In this document: in pieces, positions 16,189 through 30,950 of the stretch
How positions within the stretch are numbered: the first letter of the stretch is position 1
How the letters are laid out: each line of letters starts with the position of its first letter
Source of the DNA: Burkholderia latens
Lineage (GTDB): Bacteria > Pseudomonadota > Gammaproteobacteria > Burkholderiales > Burkholderiaceae
Assembly: GCF_001718795.1 (NCBI RefSeq)
Contig: NZ_CP013435.1
Span: 124,001-188,000, forward strand
Reading direction: 5' to 3'
Length of the DNA stretch: 64,000 nucleotides
Notes under the pieces: model-generated
Databases searched by the model: none
Seen by the model: the letters and a program-made list of their open reading frames with translations, nothing else
Told to the model about the DNA's origin: nothing
Translations under genes and position numbers: made by a program

Positions 16189-17655
16189 TCAGCGCGGCAG
16201 CTCCGAATGCCCCATCAGGTACGCATCGACCGAGCGCGCGCACTGGCGGCCTTCGCGGATCGCCCACACGACGAGCGACTGGCCGCGACGCATGTCGCCT
16301 GCCGCGAACACCTTGTCGACCGACGTGTAGTACGAACGATCGCCTTCGGTCGCGGCGCGCGCATTGCCTCGCGCATCCTTCGCGACGCCGAACGCGTCGA
16401 GCACCGGCGCGGCCGGCTGCGTGAAGCCCATCGCGAGCAGCACGAGGTCGGCCTTCATCTCGAACTCCGAGCCCGGCACTTCCTGCATCTTGCCGTCCTT
16501 CCACTCGACGCGCACCGCGATCAGCTTCTCGACCTTGCCGTTCTTGCCTTCGAGGCGCTTCGTCGCGACTGCCCAGTCGCGCTCGCAGCCTTCCTCGTGC
16601 GACGACGACGTGCGCAGCTTGATCGGCCAGTACGGCCATACGAGCGGCTTGTTCTCCTCTTCCGGCGGCTGCGGCAGCAGTTCGAACTGCGTGACCTGCT
16701 TCGCGCCGTGACGATTCGACGTGCCGACGCAGTCCGAACCCGTGTCACCACCGCCGATCACGATCACGTGCTTGCCCTTCGCAAGCAGCTGGTCGGTGAG
16801 CTTGTCGCCTGCGTTCACGCGGTTTTGCTGCGGCAGGAAGTCCATCGCGAAATGGACGCCGGCGAGCTCGCGACCCGGCACCGGCAGGTCGCGCGGCGTT
16901 TCCGAACCGCCTGCGATCACGACCGCGTCGAATTCTTCCTTCAGCGTCTCCGGCGAAATGGTTTCTTTCGCGAGGTTGCCGATCGATTCGGGCAGCGGAT
17001 CCTTGCCGATGAACACGCTCGTGCGGAACGTCACGCCTTCCGCTTCCATCTGGCGCATGCGGCGATCGATCAGCCACTTCTCGAGCTTGAAGTCGGGGAT
17101 CCCGTAACGCAGCAGACCGCCGATGCGATCGTTCTTCTCGAACACCGTCACGTCGTGGCCGGCGCGCGCGAGCTGCTGCGCGGCGGCGAGGCCGGCGGGG
17201 CCCGAGCCGACGATCGCGACTTTCTTGCCCGTCTTGTGTGCGGCCGGCTGCGGCTTCACCCAGCCTTCTGCCCACGCCTTGTCGATGATCGCGTGCTCGA
17301 TCGACTTGATGCCGACCGGATCGTTGTTGATTCCGAGCGTGCACGCTGCCTCGCACGGCGCCGGGCAAATGCGGCCCGTGAACTCCGGGAAGTTGTTGGT
17401 CGAGTGCAGGACTTCGATCGCCTGCTGCCAGTCCTGGCGATAAACGAGATCGTTGAAGTCCGGGATGATGTTGTTGACCGGGCAGCCGTTGTTGCAAAAC
17501 GGGATGCCGCAATCCATGCAGCGCGCGCCCTGAACCTTCGCGTCCGCGTCGGTCAGCGCCGCGACGAATTCCTTGTAGTGCTTCACGCGCGTGAGCGGTG
17601 CTTCGTACGCCTCGTGGCGGCGTTCGAACTCCAGAAAACCGGTTGCCTTGCCCAT
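16189..17655 (-). CDS. gltD: Glutamate synthase (NADPH) small subunit
   Basis: GltD (488 residues) passes electrons from NADPH through FAD and two 4Fe-4S clusters to GltB for glutamate synthesis. The N-terminal cysteine clusters [15 protein letters not shown] and [14 protein letters not shown] are intact, followed by the FAD motif [14 protein letters not shown] and the NADPH motif [13 protein letters not shown]. The start is the ATG giving [13 protein letters not shown]; the frame is open 16 codons further upstream. It lies 84 bp downstream of gltB in one operon and ends before a strong terminator. Confidence 0.97.
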   Translation of the reverse strand: MGKATGFLEFERRHEAYEAPLTRVKHYKEFVAALTDADAKVQGARCMDCGIPFCNNGCPVNNIIPDFNDLVYRQDWQQAIEVLHSTNNFPEFTGRICPAPCEAACTLGINNDPVGIKSIEHAIIDKAWAEGWVKPQPAAHKTGKKVAIVGSGPAGLAAAQQLARAGHDVTVFEKNDRIGGLLRYGIPDFKLEKWLIDRRMRQMEAEGVTFRTSVFIGKDPLPESIGNLAKETISPETLKEEFDAVVIAGGSETPRDLPVPGRELAGVHFAMDFLPQQNRVNAGDKLTDQLLAKGKHVIVIGGGDTGSDCVGTSNRHGAKQVTQFELLPQPPEEENKPLVWPYWPIKLRTSSSHEEGCERDWAVATKRLEGKNGKVEKLIAVRVEWKDGKMQEVPGSEFEMKADLVLLAMGFTQPAAPVLDAFGVAKDARGNARAATEGDRSYYTSVDKVFAAGDMRRGQSLVVWAIREGRQCARSVDAYLMGHSELPR

Positions 17656-17739
17656 AAGGTGCTCTTCTGTTCGGTGTATCGGGTGGGGAGCCGCGCGCGG
17701 CAATCATGCGCGCGCGGCAGTCGCTATGTCGTTCGTCGT

Positions 17740-22443
<4,704 letters not shown>

Positions 22444-22572
22444 GGGGACACCGTCGTAAAGGGGCCTCGAGGGCCGTTGAACCATTTTTTGTTGCCGTCA
22501 CTCCCGCTCCCGACGGGAGACGGCACGGCCGACAGTGGTTGGGCGAACTTCGCCGGGGCCACCGGAATTCGG

Positions 22573-22602
22573 AATATACGCGACGAATCAAAGGAATAGC
22601 AA
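22573..22602 (-). promoter_or_regulatory. Putative promoter of gltBD
   Basis: Minus-strand TTGCTA (22597-22602) and TATATT (22573-22578) are 18 bp apart, giving a start about 120 bp before gltB. Upstream, two TGGTGC half-sites (plus strand, about 22644 and 22678) resemble halves of NtrC-type sites but do not form the full palindrome. Confidence 0.45.
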
Positions 22603-22682
22603 CAAAAACCGCATGATCGATCCCCAATTAAACGAACGCTTCGATGTGGTGCCATTTTATTGGGGACGTATCATTTTGGTGC

Positions 22683-22712
22683 AAAAAGAAGCGGCGCCCG
22701 CCGCGCCGCTTC
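22683..22712 (-). terminator. Intrinsic terminator after the RAYT-like gene
   Basis: On the minus strand GAAGCGGCGC and GCGCCGCTTC form a perfect 10-bp stem around a 5-base loop, followed by five T residues. It lies about 20 bp after the stop codon of the gene to the right. Confidence 0.85.
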
Positions 22713-22731
22713 GTGGCCCGCCTCTCCGGCG

Positions 22732-23445
22732 TTACTGCTGGATCGGCGGCGTATTTTCACGCACCTTTCTGGGGCGTCCGCGCGGCAGCGGCGACACGCG
22801 GCGGTTCGCGGTGCGCGCCGCCCACTCGCGGTAATTTTCGCCGCCGAGCACCCATCCCTTGAGCGTCGCCTGCTGGAGTTGATCGGCCTGCCGCTCGTCG
22901 AGCGGCTGCTCGCAGAGCTCCTTGTACGCGCGCTGACGGTCGAACGGCGTGTTGCCGAGCGCCCAGTAGAGCGGGTGATCGGTAATCAGGCTATCGACGG
23001 TGAGGCCCACGTGGTGGCGGTAGCTCGACCAGCGGTAGGCATCGGGCGTCGCAACAAGCTGCGAGCGCACCGGGCTCATCTCGACCACGCGGCTCGCGAG
23101 CAGGAAATAGCGCTCGCCTTCGATGACGGTCGCCCGATAGCGGCCTTCCCACAAGGTGCCGCGGCGCGAATAACGCCGGTTGAAATGCGCGACGTAACGG
23201 CGGCCGACCGCCTGCATCGCCTTCGGCAGGCTCGCTTCGTCGCTCGGCGTAACGAGGAGTTGCACCTGTCGCGGGAGCAGCACATAGGCATGCACCGACA
23301 GGTGATGATCGCGTGCCGCGGCCTTCAGACAATCGATGAAAAGCTCGTAGTCCTGGTCGTCGACGAACGCGGGTTGCTGATCCAGGCCGCGCAGTATCAC
23401 GTGCTGCGGCTGGTCGGGAACGTAAAGTCGTGCTAACCGTGCCAT
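22732..23445 (-). CDS. RAYT/REP-associated transposase-like protein lacking catalytic residues
   Basis: This 237-residue protein has the overall fold signature of IS200-related REP-associated tyrosine transposases: HVILRGLDQQPAF at the N-terminus, then HAYVLLPRQVQLLVTP, RRYSRRGTLWEGRY and EMSPVRSQLV, RWSSYRHH. In active relatives the second block reads like PNHVHLL (HUH metal site) and the later block carries the catalytic tyrosine in RYIELNPVR. Here the two histidines are glutamines (RQVQ) and the tyrosine position is valine (RVVEMSPVR), so strand cleavage is not expected. The C-terminus adds about 60 residues with a basic RGRPRK tail. The frame is intact, suggesting a domesticated DNA- or RNA-binding protein. 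No flanking REP pair was identified. Confidence 0.8.
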   Translation of the reverse strand: MARLARLYVPDQPQHVILRGLDQQPAFVDDQDYELFIDCLKAAARDHHLSVHAYVLLPRQVQLLVTPSDEASLPKAMQAVGRRYVAHFNRRYSRRGTLWEGRYRATVIEGERYFLLASRVVEMSPVRSQLVATPDAYRWSSYRHHVGLTVDSLITDHPLYWALGNTPFDRQRAYKELCEQPLDERQADQLQQATLKGWVLGGENYREWAARTANRRVSPLPRGRPRKVRENTPPIQQ

Positions 23446-23580
23446 GCTGAATGTCCGTTTGAACGCGTTAGGAAATACCCGGAGGTCCGAAATTGCGCAC
23501 TTGCGTAGAATGCCTGTCCCTGCGGGGCGCGGAAGCGTACGGTCGTGCGAATCCTAGGGAGAAAGCTCTAACTTGCGAGC

Positions 23581-23610
23581 TTGTTTGGTTTTAAACGCAG
23601 TCGTCATAAT
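23581..23610 (+). promoter_or_regulatory. Putative promoter of ompW
   Basis: TTGTTT (23581-23586) and CATAAT (23605-23610) are 18 bp apart, giving a transcript start about 22 bp before the ATG, with GGAGGAG as ribosome binding site between. Confidence 0.4.
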
Positions 23611-23638
23611 GAGCACGCCTTTGATCGGAGGAGACACA

Positions 23639-24370
23639 ATGAAACGAAATCTGGCCATTACGGGGGCCGCAGCGCTCGCATTCGCATTTGCGGGCGGTAC
23701 GGCACACGCACAATCTGCAGGTGATTTCTACGTCAGCACCGGCTGGTTCCACCTGTCCCCTCAGGACAGCAGCGACCCGCTCTTCGTGTACGGCGTAGGC
23801 GGCACGCCCATCAATCAGTCGATTCCCAACACCGGCGCCGGCATCAGCGACGCCGATACCCTCGGCCTCGCGACCGGCTACTTCGTTACCGACCATATCT
23901 CCACCGAGCTCGTCATGGGGATCCCGCCGAAGTTCGACATCACCGGCAAGGGTCAGTTCGAAAAGTTCGGCGTCCTCGGCCGTGCGTACCAGTGGAGCCC
24001 TGCGCTGTTGCTCCGCTACCACTTCAACGATGCCAACGCGAAGTTCCGTCCGTATGTGGGCATCGGCGCGACGTATGTCTGGTTCACCGGCGCGAAGATC
24101 ACGAACGGCAGCTTCGAGAACGGCGTGCTCGGCGGTCCGACCAGCGCGACGACCAGCAACCAGTGGGCGCCCGTGTTCAACGCAGGCTTCACGTACAACT
24201 TCACCAAGCACTGGTTCGGCGGCCTGTCGATTTCGTACATCCCGGTCAGTGTGACCGCGACGTTCACGACGGCACGCCGCACGCCGGTCGGCACGCTGAC
24301 CGAGACGTCGAAGGCCCATATCTCGCTCAACCCGATCGTCACGTACCTGAACGTCGGCTACCGCTTCTAA
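23639..24370 (+). CDS. ompW: OmpW family outer-membrane protein
   Basis: This 243-residue beta-barrel precursor has a signal peptide (MKRNLAITGAAALAFAFAGG, cleaved after AHA) and alternating barrel strands, ending in the aromatic terminal signature YLNVGYRF that is recognised by the BAM complex. OmpW forms a small eight-stranded barrel with a hydrophobic channel for small hydrophobic molecules. The motif HFNDANAKFRPYVGIGATY is typical. The start is set by GGAGGAGACACA before ATG. The gene is monocistronic, ending at a bidirectional terminator. Confidence 0.93.
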   Translation: MKRNLAITGAAALAFAFAGGTAHAQSAGDFYVSTGWFHLSPQDSSDPLFVYGVGGTPINQSIPNTGAGISDADTLGLATGYFVTDHISTELVMGIPPKFDITGKGQFEKFGVLGRAYQWSPALLLRYHFNDANAKFRPYVGIGATYVWFTGAKITNGSFENGVLGGPTSATTSNQWAPVFNAGFTYNFTKHWFGGLSISYIPVSVTATFTTARRTPVGTLTETSKAHISLNPIVTYLNVGYRF

Positions 24371-24452
24371 GCGTAGTCGAATATTTGGGGAATGGTTAAT
24401 CCTGCTGCAATTTGTAGCGGATTTTTCGTCGAGTAACGCGGCCGCGATGCAA

Positions 24453-24490
24453 AACGCCCCGGTGGAGAACCCGCCGGGGCGTCGTTTTTT
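24453..24490. terminator. Bidirectional terminator between ompW and ugpQ
   Basis: ACGCCCCGG (24454-24462) pairs with CCGGGGCGT (24474-24482). The stem has a T-tract on the plus side and A residues on the left, so it can serve ompW and the convergent ugp operon. Confidence 0.85.
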
Positions 24491-24535
24491 CGCGTCGGGC
24501 ACGTTTCCGTGCAGGGTTTTACCTGCCGCGCGGCA

Positions 24536-25300
24536 CTACACGAGGCCGTCCAGCGACGACGGGCCGATCAGGTCGATGCGGTCGGTGCAGACCGCATCGA
24601 CGCCCCATCGCACGAGTTCGCGCGCCCGCGCGAGGTCGTTCACCGTGTAAACCAGGATGCGCAGCCCCGCCGACTTGATGGCGCGCACGAGCGCTTCGTC
24701 GAGTTCCGCGTGGTTGGCGTGCAACGATACGCAGTCGAGCGCGCCGACCACCTGCGCGTGCCAGTCGTCCGGAACCGCGTCGTACAGCATCCCGCGCGCC
24801 AACCCGGGCGCCGTCGCGCGCGCCTGCTGAAGCGCGTCGAACGAGAACGACGACAGCAGCGGCGGCACGGCCGCGCCGTGCCAGTACGCGGCCGCGTCGC
24901 CGGCCACGCGGCGCCCGGTGTCGCGTTCGCGGCCCGGGCACGGCTTGATCTCGACGTTCGCGGCGAGCCCGTGCGCGATACAGCGCGCCGCCGCCGCCTC
25001 GAACGTCGGCATCTGCTCTCCCGTGAAGCGCGCATCGAACCACGCGCCCGCGTCCAGCGCGGCCAGTTCCGCATAACGCATGCCCGCGGCCGGCCCGCTG
25101 CCGTTCGACGTGCGGTCGACCGTGTCGTCGTGCAGCAGGAAGGTCACATCGTCGGCAGACAGCTTCGCGTCGAATTCGACCATCCGGTGACCGCGGCGCG
25201 CGCCCTCGTCGAGCGCCGCGAGCGTGTTTTCGGGCGCGAGCGTGCCGCCGCCGCGATGGGCGACGACGCGCGGATAGGGCCAGTCGGGGCAGGTTGTCAT
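24536..25300 (-). CDS. ugpQ: Glycerophosphodiester phosphodiesterase
   Basis: UgpQ (254 residues from the ATG at 25300) hydrolyses glycerophosphodiesters to glycerol-3-phosphate and an alcohol in the cytoplasm. GDPD hallmarks are VVAHRGGGTLAPENTLAAL, MVEFDAKLSADDV and LLHDDTVDRTSNG, carrying the catalytic histidines and metal-binding acids. GAGG sits six bases before this ATG; a GTG five codons upstream is an alternative. It is the last gene of the ugp operon, 36 bp after ugpC, matching its role in processing diesters imported by UgpBAEC. Confidence 0.93.
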   Translation of the reverse strand: MTTCPDWPYPRVVAHRGGGTLAPENTLAALDEGARRGHRMVEFDAKLSADDVTFLLHDDTVDRTSNGSGPAAGMRYAELAALDAGAWFDARFTGEQMPTFEAAAARCIAHGLAANVEIKPCPGRERDTGRRVAGDAAAYWHGAAVPPLLSSFSFDALQQARATAPGLARGMLYDAVPDDWHAQVVGALDCVSLHANHAELDEALVRAIKSAGLRILVYTVNDLARARELVRWGVDAVCTDRIDLIGPSSLDGLV

Positions 25301-25336
25301 CGTCGGCCTCGTCACACGTTCAGCAGGTCGTCAGGG

Positions 25337-26422
25337 TCAGCCGGCACGCTTGCCGGTCTCGGGATCGAAGAAATGCAGCCGGTGCGCGGGCAACGCCGCG
25401 CCGAAGGCCGTCCCGCGCGCAGGACGGTCCGCGTGCGGCAGACGCACCGCAACGTCGTGGTTGCCCCAGCGGCCGTGCGCGAGATTGTCCGCGCCGAGCA
25501 GTTCGCACGAGTCGACCGGCAGCGTGGCCTGCGCGACGCCCGGCTGCGGCGTCATGTGCTCCGGCCGCACACCCAGCACCCAGTCGCGGCCCGTGGCGAT
25601 CGCGGCGCCGATGCCCGGCGCGCCGGCCACCGGCAGCGCCGGGCCGCCGCCTGCGACCGTAAACGTCGCGCCGTCGTCGGACAGCCGCCCGTGCAGCAGG
25701 TTCATCGCCGGCGAGCCGATGAAGCCGGCGACGAACACCGTCGCCGGCTTTTCGTACACGTCGACCGGCGCGCCGATCTGTTCCGCGTAGCCGCGGTTCA
25801 TCACGATCACGCGCTGCGCGAGGGTCATCGCCTCGATCTGGTCGTGTGTCACGTAGACGCTCGTCGTCGCGAGCCGCGCATGCAGCCGCTGGATCTCGAG
25901 CCGCATCTGCACGCGCAGCTTCGCATCGAGGTTCGACAGCGGCTCGTCGAACAGGAACACCGCCGGCTCGCGCACGATCGCGCGGCCCATCGCGACGCGC
26001 TGGCGCTGGCCGCCCGACAGTTCGCGCGGCCGCCGCGCGAGCAGCGGCTCGAGTTCGAGGATCTTTGCGGCCGCGGCCACCCGCGCGTCGATCGCCGCAC
26101 GGTCGATACCGCGGATCTTCAGCCCGTAACCCATGTTTTGCGCGACCGTCATGTGCGGATACAGCGCATAGTTCTGGAACACCATCGCGATGTCCCGATC
26201 CTTAGGCTCCAGCGCGTTCACCACACGCCCGCCGATCGCGATCTCGCCGTCCGTCACCGTCTCGAGCCCCGCGATCATCCGCAGCAGCGTCGACTTGCCG
26301 CAGCCCGACGGGCCGACCAGCACGATGAATTCGCCGTCGGCGATCTCCACGTCGATGCCGTGCAGCACGTGCTGCTTGCCGTCGTAGGATTTCCTGACGC
26401 CCTTCAAGCTCAGCGCAGCCAT
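25337..26422 (-). CDS. ugpC: UgpC, ATPase of the glycerol-3-phosphate ABC importer
   Basis: This 361-residue MalK/UgpC-type ATPase has Walker [10 protein letters not shown], signature LSGGQRQR, Walker [15 protein letters not shown], switch histidine YVTHDQIEA, and a C-terminal regulatory TOBE/OB domain (VLGVRPEHM). The start is the ATG giving [15 protein letters not shown]; the open frame extends 16 codons upstream. It energises UgpAE-mediated uptake of glycerol-3-phosphate and glycerophosphodiesters. Confidence 0.95.
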   Translation of the reverse strand: MAALSLKGVRKSYDGKQHVLHGIDVEIADGEFIVLVGPSGCGKSTLLRMIAGLETVTDGEIAIGGRVVNALEPKDRDIAMVFQNYALYPHMTVAQNMGYGLKIRGIDRAAIDARVAAAAKILELEPLLARRPRELSGGQRQRVAMGRAIVREPAVFLFDEPLSNLDAKLRVQMRLEIQRLHARLATTSVYVTHDQIEAMTLAQRVIVMNRGYAEQIGAPVDVYEKPATVFVAGFIGSPAMNLLHGRLSDDGATFTVAGGGPALPVAGAPGIGAAIATGRDWVLGVRPEHMTPQPGVAQATLPVDSCELLGADNLAHGRWGNHDVAVRLPHADRPARGTAFGAALPAHRLHFFDPETGKRAG

Positions 26423-26453
26423 ACTTGATCCTTCTCCCGGTTGCCGTCTTTGG

Positions 26454-27299
26454 TTATTTCTCGGAATCAACGAGGCCGCGCACGAACCAGCGCTGCATCG
26501 CCAGCACGACGACGAGCGGCGGAATCATCGCCAGCAGCGTCGCCGCCATCACGTATTGCCATTCGGTCGCGGCATCGCCGCTCGCGATCATCGTCTTGAT
26601 GCCGACCACCGCCGTCGACAGCGACGCCTCCGTCGTGATCAGGATCGGCCACAAATACTGGTTCCAGCCGTAGATGAACGTGATCACGAACAGCGCCGCG
26701 ATGCTCGTCTTCGACAACGGCAGCACGACGTCCCAGAAAAAGCGCAGCGGCCCCGCGCCGTCGATGCGCGCGGCGTCCATCAACTCGTCTGGCAACGTCA
26801 TGAAGAACTGGCGGAACAGGAATGTCGCGGTCGCCGACGCGATCAGCGGCAGCGTGAGCCCCGCGTAGGCGTTCGTCATGTGCAGCGTCGACACGACCTG
26901 CACGGTCGGGAAGATCCGCACTTCGACCGGCAGCATCAGCGTGACGAAGATCAGCCAGAACGCCGTATTGCGGAACGGGAAGCGGAAATAGACGATCGCG
27001 TACGCGGACAGGATCGACACTGCGATCTTGCCGAGCGCGATCCCGAGCGCCATCACGAAGCTGTTGACGAGCAGCCGGCCGAACGGCGCCGTCGTGCCGC
27101 CGCTGCCGTGCCCCCAGATGTACGCGACGTTCTCGAGCAAATGCGTGCTCGGCACCAGCGACAGCGGAATCGTGAACACTTCCTGCGCGTTCATCGTCGC
27201 CGCGCAGAATGCGACGTACACCGGAAACACGATCAGCACGATGCCCGCGATCAGCACCGCATGGCAGAACAGGTCGAAGCCCTTGCGATTTTCGATCAT
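26454..27299 (-). CDS. ugpE: UgpE, permease of the glycerol-3-phosphate ABC importer
   Basis: This 281-residue inner-membrane permease (six predicted helices) has the EAA coupling loop [21 protein letters not shown] that contacts UgpC (quoted here at its core as [13 protein letters not shown]). The ATG at 27297-27299 overlaps the ugpA stop codon as ATGA. It pairs with UgpA to form the translocation path. Confidence 0.95.
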   Translation of the reverse strand: MIENRKGFDLFCHAVLIAGIVLIVFPVYVAFCAATMNAQEVFTIPLSLVPSTHLLENVAYIWGHGSGGTTAPFGRLLVNSFVMALGIALGKIAVSILSAYAIVYFRFPFRNTAFWLIFVTLMLPVEVRIFPTVQVVSTLHMTNAYAGLTLPLIASATATFLFRQFFMTLPDELMDAARIDGAGPLRFFWDVVLPLSKTSIAALFVITFIYGWNQYLWPILITTEASLSTAVVGIKTMIASGDAATEWQYVMAATLLAMIPPLVVVLAMQRWFVRGLVDSEK

Positions 27300-28180
27300 G
27301 CGTATTGCACCCTGCGTTCGACGAAGCGGAACTGGATCACCGTGAGTCCGACGACGATGATCATCAGCACGACCGACTGCGCGCCCGAGCTGCCGATGTC
27401 GAGGCCCTGGAAGCCTTCCGTGAAGATCTTGTAGATCAGCGTCTTCGTGCTTTGGGCCGGGCCGCCCGCCGTGGCCGCGTCAATGACCGGGAACGTGTCG
27501 AAGAACGCGTACACGAGATTCACGACAAGCAGGAAGAAGCTCGTCGGCGACAGCAGCGGCAGCACGATGTTGAAGAAGCGCCGCACCGGGCCGGCGCCGT
27601 CAATCGCCGCCGCCTCGATCAGCGAGCGCGGAATCGCCTGCAGCCCCGCGTAGAAGAACAGGAAGTTGTAGCTCACCTGCTTCCACACCGACGCGAGCAC
27701 GACGAGAAACATTGCCTGGCTGCCGTTCAGCGCGTGATTCCATACGATGCCGCCCTTCGCGAGCGCGTACGTGACGAGGCCGATGCTAGGGTTAAACAGG
27801 AACGCCCACAGCACGGCCGCGATCGTCGGCGCGACCGCGTAAGGCCAGATCAGCAGTGTGCGGTACACGCGTGCGCCGCGGATCACGCGGTCCGCGCATG
27901 CGGCGAGCAGCAGCGACACGACGAGCCCGCTCGCCGTCACGAGCGAGCTGAACACGAGCGTCGTCCGGAATGAGTCGAGGTAGAGCGGATCGGCGAACAG
28001 GCGCGCGAAGTTCGCGAAGCCGACGAATTCGCTCGACGTGCCGAACGCGTCCTGCATCTGCGTCGACTGCCACAGCGCGACGCCGGCCGGCCACAGGAAG
28101 AACACGGCGGTGATCGCGAGCTGCGGCGCGATCAGCAGGTACGGCAGCAGGCTCGTGCCGAAACGGGAACGGGATTGCAT
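27296..28180 (-). CDS. ugpA: UgpA, permease of the glycerol-3-phosphate ABC importer
   Basis: This 294-residue permease with six predicted membrane helices carries the EAA loop [20 protein letters not shown]. The start ATG at 28180 gives [20 protein letters not shown], the usual UgpA N-terminus; the reading frame stays open far upstream over non-homologous sequence. No strong Shine-Dalgarno is seen. It lies 95 bp after ugpB and overlaps ugpE by 4 bp. Confidence 0.94.
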   Translation of the reverse strand: MQSRSRFGTSLLPYLLIAPQLAITAVFFLWPAGVALWQSTQMQDAFGTSSEFVGFANFARLFADPLYLDSFRTTLVFSSLVTASGLVVSLLLAACADRVIRGARVYRTLLIWPYAVAPTIAAVLWAFLFNPSIGLVTYALAKGGIVWNHALNGSQAMFLVVLASVWKQVSYNFLFFYAGLQAIPRSLIEAAAIDGAGPVRRFFNIVLPLLSPTSFFLLVVNLVYAFFDTFPVIDAATAGGPAQSTKTLIYKIFTEGFQGLDIGSSGAQSVVLMIIVVGLTVIQFRFVERRVQYA

Positions 28181-28275
28181 CGCGGGTGTCCGAAGGCGAA
28201 ACGGAAAGGGAACCGCGCCGCCGGCCCGTGCGCGCATGCGCGACGCGGCAGCCGGCGGCACGAACGCGATGCGGG

Positions 28276-29610
28276 TCAGCCGCCCGACTTCTCGAAGCGG
28301 CGCAGCAGCTCGTCGCCGCGCGACGCCGCCGAATCGAGCGCGTCCTTCGGCGACTTCTTCTGCGCCCAGACCTGCTCCAGCTCCTCGTCGACGACCGTGC
28401 GGATCTGCGGCATGTTGCCGAGACGCAGCCCCTTCGTGTAAGGCAGCGGCGGCTTGTTCAGCATCTGCTTGATCGCGGTTTCCGCGCTCGGGTTCTTCGC
28501 ATAGAAGCCTTGCTGGCGCGTGAGGTCGTATGCAGCCGTCGTCACCGGCAGATAGCCCGTTTCCTGATGCCACTTCGCAGCGATCGGCGGCGAAGACAGG
28601 AACGCGAGGAATTTCGCGACGCCCTTGTAGGTCGCGGCATCCTTGCCGGCCAGCACCCACAGGCTCGCGCCGCCGATGATTGCGTTCTGCGGCGCGCCCT
28701 TCACGTTCGCGTCGTACGGCATCATCCCGGTGCCGTAGCTGAACTTCGCGAACTTCTGCACGTTCGCGAGCGCGCCCGACGACGTCGTCAGGATCCCGCA
28801 GTCGCCGCTATAGAACTTCGCCGACGCTTCGTCCTTGCGGCCCGCGTACGTGAACGTGCCGTCCTTCTGCATCTGCTGCAGGAACGCGATATGGGCGATC
28901 TGCTGCGGCTTGTTGAACTCGAGCACCGCGTCGGTGCCGTCGAAGCCGTTGTTGCGGCTCGCGAACGGCAGCGCGTGCCACGCACTGTAGTTCTCGAGCT
29001 GGATCCAGCCCTGCCAGCCGGTCGTGAAGCCGCACGCCATCCCGGACTTGCGCAGCTTTTCCGCGTCGGCCTGCACGTCGGCCCACGTCTTCGGCGGCTG
29101 GTTCGGGTCGAGCCCGGCCTTCTTGAACGCGTCCTTGTTGTAGTACAGCACCGGCGTCGAGCTATTGAACGGCATCGACACGAGGTGGCCCGTCTTCGCG
29201 TCGCTGTAGTAGCTCGCGATGGTCGGCACGAACGCCTTTTCGTCGAGCGGCACGCCGGCCTGCTTGAACACGTCGTAGACCGGCACGACGGCCTTCTTCG
29301 CCTGCATCATCGTCGCGGTGCCAACTTCATACACCTGGAGGATCGCCGGCGCGTTGCCGCTGCGATAGGCGGCGATGCCCGCGGCGAGCGCCTGGTCGTA
29401 AGTGCCCTTGAAGACCGGCACGATCTTGTAGTCGCTCTGCGACGCGTTGAACTGCGCGGCGAGCTCGTTCACGCGCTCGCCGAGTGCCGACTCCATCGCA
29501 TGCCAGAACTGGATCTCCGTCGCGGCGAACGCCGCATGCTGCACACCGAACATCAACGCGCCGCCCAGCGCGATCGAGCGAATCATGGTCCCCGCGGGCT
29601 TCTTCTTCAT
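28276..29610 (-). CDS. ugpB: UgpB, periplasmic glycerol-3-phosphate-binding protein
   Basis: This 444-residue solute-binding protein of the extracellular family 1 type has an N-terminal signal peptide ([20 protein letters not shown], cleavage near AFA before [10 protein letters not shown]). Features such as [27 protein letters not shown] and [19 protein letters not shown] match UgpB. It captures glycerol-3-phosphate and glycerophosphodiesters for UgpAEC. It is the first gene of the ugp operon; a phosphate (PhoB) box was not clearly found upstream. Confidence 0.95.
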   Translation of the reverse strand: MKKKPAGTMIRSIALGGALMFGVQHAAFAATEIQFWHAMESALGERVNELAAQFNASQSDYKIVPVFKGTYDQALAAGIAAYRSGNAPAILQVYEVGTATMMQAKKAVVPVYDVFKQAGVPLDEKAFVPTIASYYSDAKTGHLVSMPFNSSTPVLYYNKDAFKKAGLDPNQPPKTWADVQADAEKLRKSGMACGFTTGWQGWIQLENYSAWHALPFASRNNGFDGTDAVLEFNKPQQIAHIAFLQQMQKDGTFTYAGRKDEASAKFYSGDCGILTTSSGALANVQKFAKFSYGTGMMPYDANVKGAPQNAIIGGASLWVLAGKDAATYKGVAKFLAFLSSPPIAAKWHQETGYLPVTTAAYDLTRQQGFYAKNPSAETAIKQMLNKPPLPYTKGLRLGNMPQIRTVVDEELEQVWAQKKSPKDALDSAASRGDELLRRFEKSGG

Positions 29611-29700
29611 CGACCTCTCTCCTGTGAAAACGTTACCAACAGCGTGTGCAACATTCCCGTCGCCATCGAACCGGCGAAGTCTAGTGATCGTTTGTGACAG

Positions 29701-30909
29701 TCAGTTGTCGTTGACGACGAACAGCCGCTGATACTCCTTCAGCGCGAAGCGGTCCGTCATGCCGGCAATGTAGTGCGCGACGAGGCGCGGCTGCTGCGCT
29801 TCGTCGTCCGACTGATATGGAGGCGGCAGCAGGCGCGGATCGTCGATGAACGCGTCGAACAGCCCCGTCACGACGCGTTGCGCCTTGTTCGCCATGCGCA
29901 TCACCTTGTAGTGACGATACAGGTTCTTGAACAGAAAACGCTTGAGCGCGGCCGCCTGCGCGGCGACCGGTTCGCTGTGCGCGACGAGCGGCGGCGCGGC
30001 GCGCACGTCGTCGAGCGATGCCGGAGCGACACGCGCGAGATTGCGCGTGGTCTCGTCGATCAGGTCGACGATCAGCGTGTTGATGATGCGGCGCACGGTT
30101 TCGTGCACGAGGCGGCGGCCCTCGAGAAGCGGAAATTCGGCGAGCGCCGCCTCGTAATGGCGTTGCCACAGCTCGACTTCGGCGAGTTGCTCGATCGTGA
30201 TCAGGCCGGAGCGCAGGCCGTCGTCGACGTCATGGTTGTTGTACGCGATTTCGTCGGCGATGTTCGCAAGCTGCGCCTCCAGCGACGGCTGCCGCCCTTG
30301 CAGGAAACGCTCGCCGAGCGCGCCGAGCTTGCGCGCGTTCTCGCGCGAGCAGTGCTTGAGGATGCCTTCGCGCGTCTCGAAGCACAGGTTCAGGCCGTTG
30401 AACGCGCCGTAGTGCTCTTCGAGCTCGTCGACCACAGCCAGGCTCTGCAGATTGTGCTCGAAGCCGCCATGCTCGCGCATGCATGCATTCAGCGCGTCCT
30501 GCCCGGCATGGCCGAACGGTGTATGGCCGAGATCGTGCGCGAGCGAGATCGCCTCGACCAGATCCTCGTTCAGGCGCAGGTTGCGCGCGATCGAACGCGC
30601 GATCTGCGCGACTTCGAGGCTGTGCGTGAGTCGCGTCCGGAACAGGTCGCCTTCGTGATTGACGAACACCTGCGTCTTGTATTCGAGCCGGCGGAACGCG
30701 GTCGAGTGAACGATGCGGTCGCGATCGCGCTGGAATTCGGTGCGCGCGGCCGGCGGTGTTTCCGGATGGCGGCGGCCGCGCGACTGCGACGCGTGCGCCG
30801 CATACGGAGCGAGATGGGCTTCCAGCGCCGCCAGCGTCGGCGGCTCGACCGGTGCCACGACGGAAGCGCGGCCGGCCTCGGGCAGTTTGCTGCTGGATGT
30901 CTCGCTCAC
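29701..30909 (-). CDS. dgt: dGTPase-like HD-domain deoxynucleoside triphosphohydrolase
   Basis: This 402-residue protein of the dGTPase family has the HD metal site: His in [18 protein letters not shown], the HD pair in [13 protein letters not shown], and a later Asp in [16 protein letters not shown]. It hydrolyses dNTPs to nucleoside and triphosphate and helps balance dNTP pools. The length and the [19 protein letters not shown] segment fit the type 2 dGTPase-like subgroup. It lies 41 bp downstream of aroB in the aroK-aroB-dgt order common in this group. Confidence 0.93.
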   Translation of the reverse strand: MSETSSSKLPEAGRASVVAPVEPPTLAALEAHLAPYAAHASQSRGRRHPETPPAARTEFQRDRDRIVHSTAFRRLEYKTQVFVNHEGDLFRTRLTHSLEVAQIARSIARNLRLNEDLVEAISLAHDLGHTPFGHAGQDALNACMREHGGFEHNLQSLAVVDELEEHYGAFNGLNLCFETREGILKHCSRENARKLGALGERFLQGRQPSLEAQLANIADEIAYNNHDVDDGLRSGLITIEQLAEVELWQRHYEAALAEFPLLEGRRLVHETVRRIINTLIVDLIDETTRNLARVAPASLDDVRAAPPLVAHSEPVAAQAAALKRFLFKNLYRHYKVMRMANKAQRVVTGLFDAFIDDPRLLPPPYQSDDEAQQPRLVAHYIAGMTDRFALKEYQRLFVVNDN

Positions 30910-30950
30910 GTCTCCTCCATGTCAGGGGCGCCGGGGCATCCGGAACGCCG

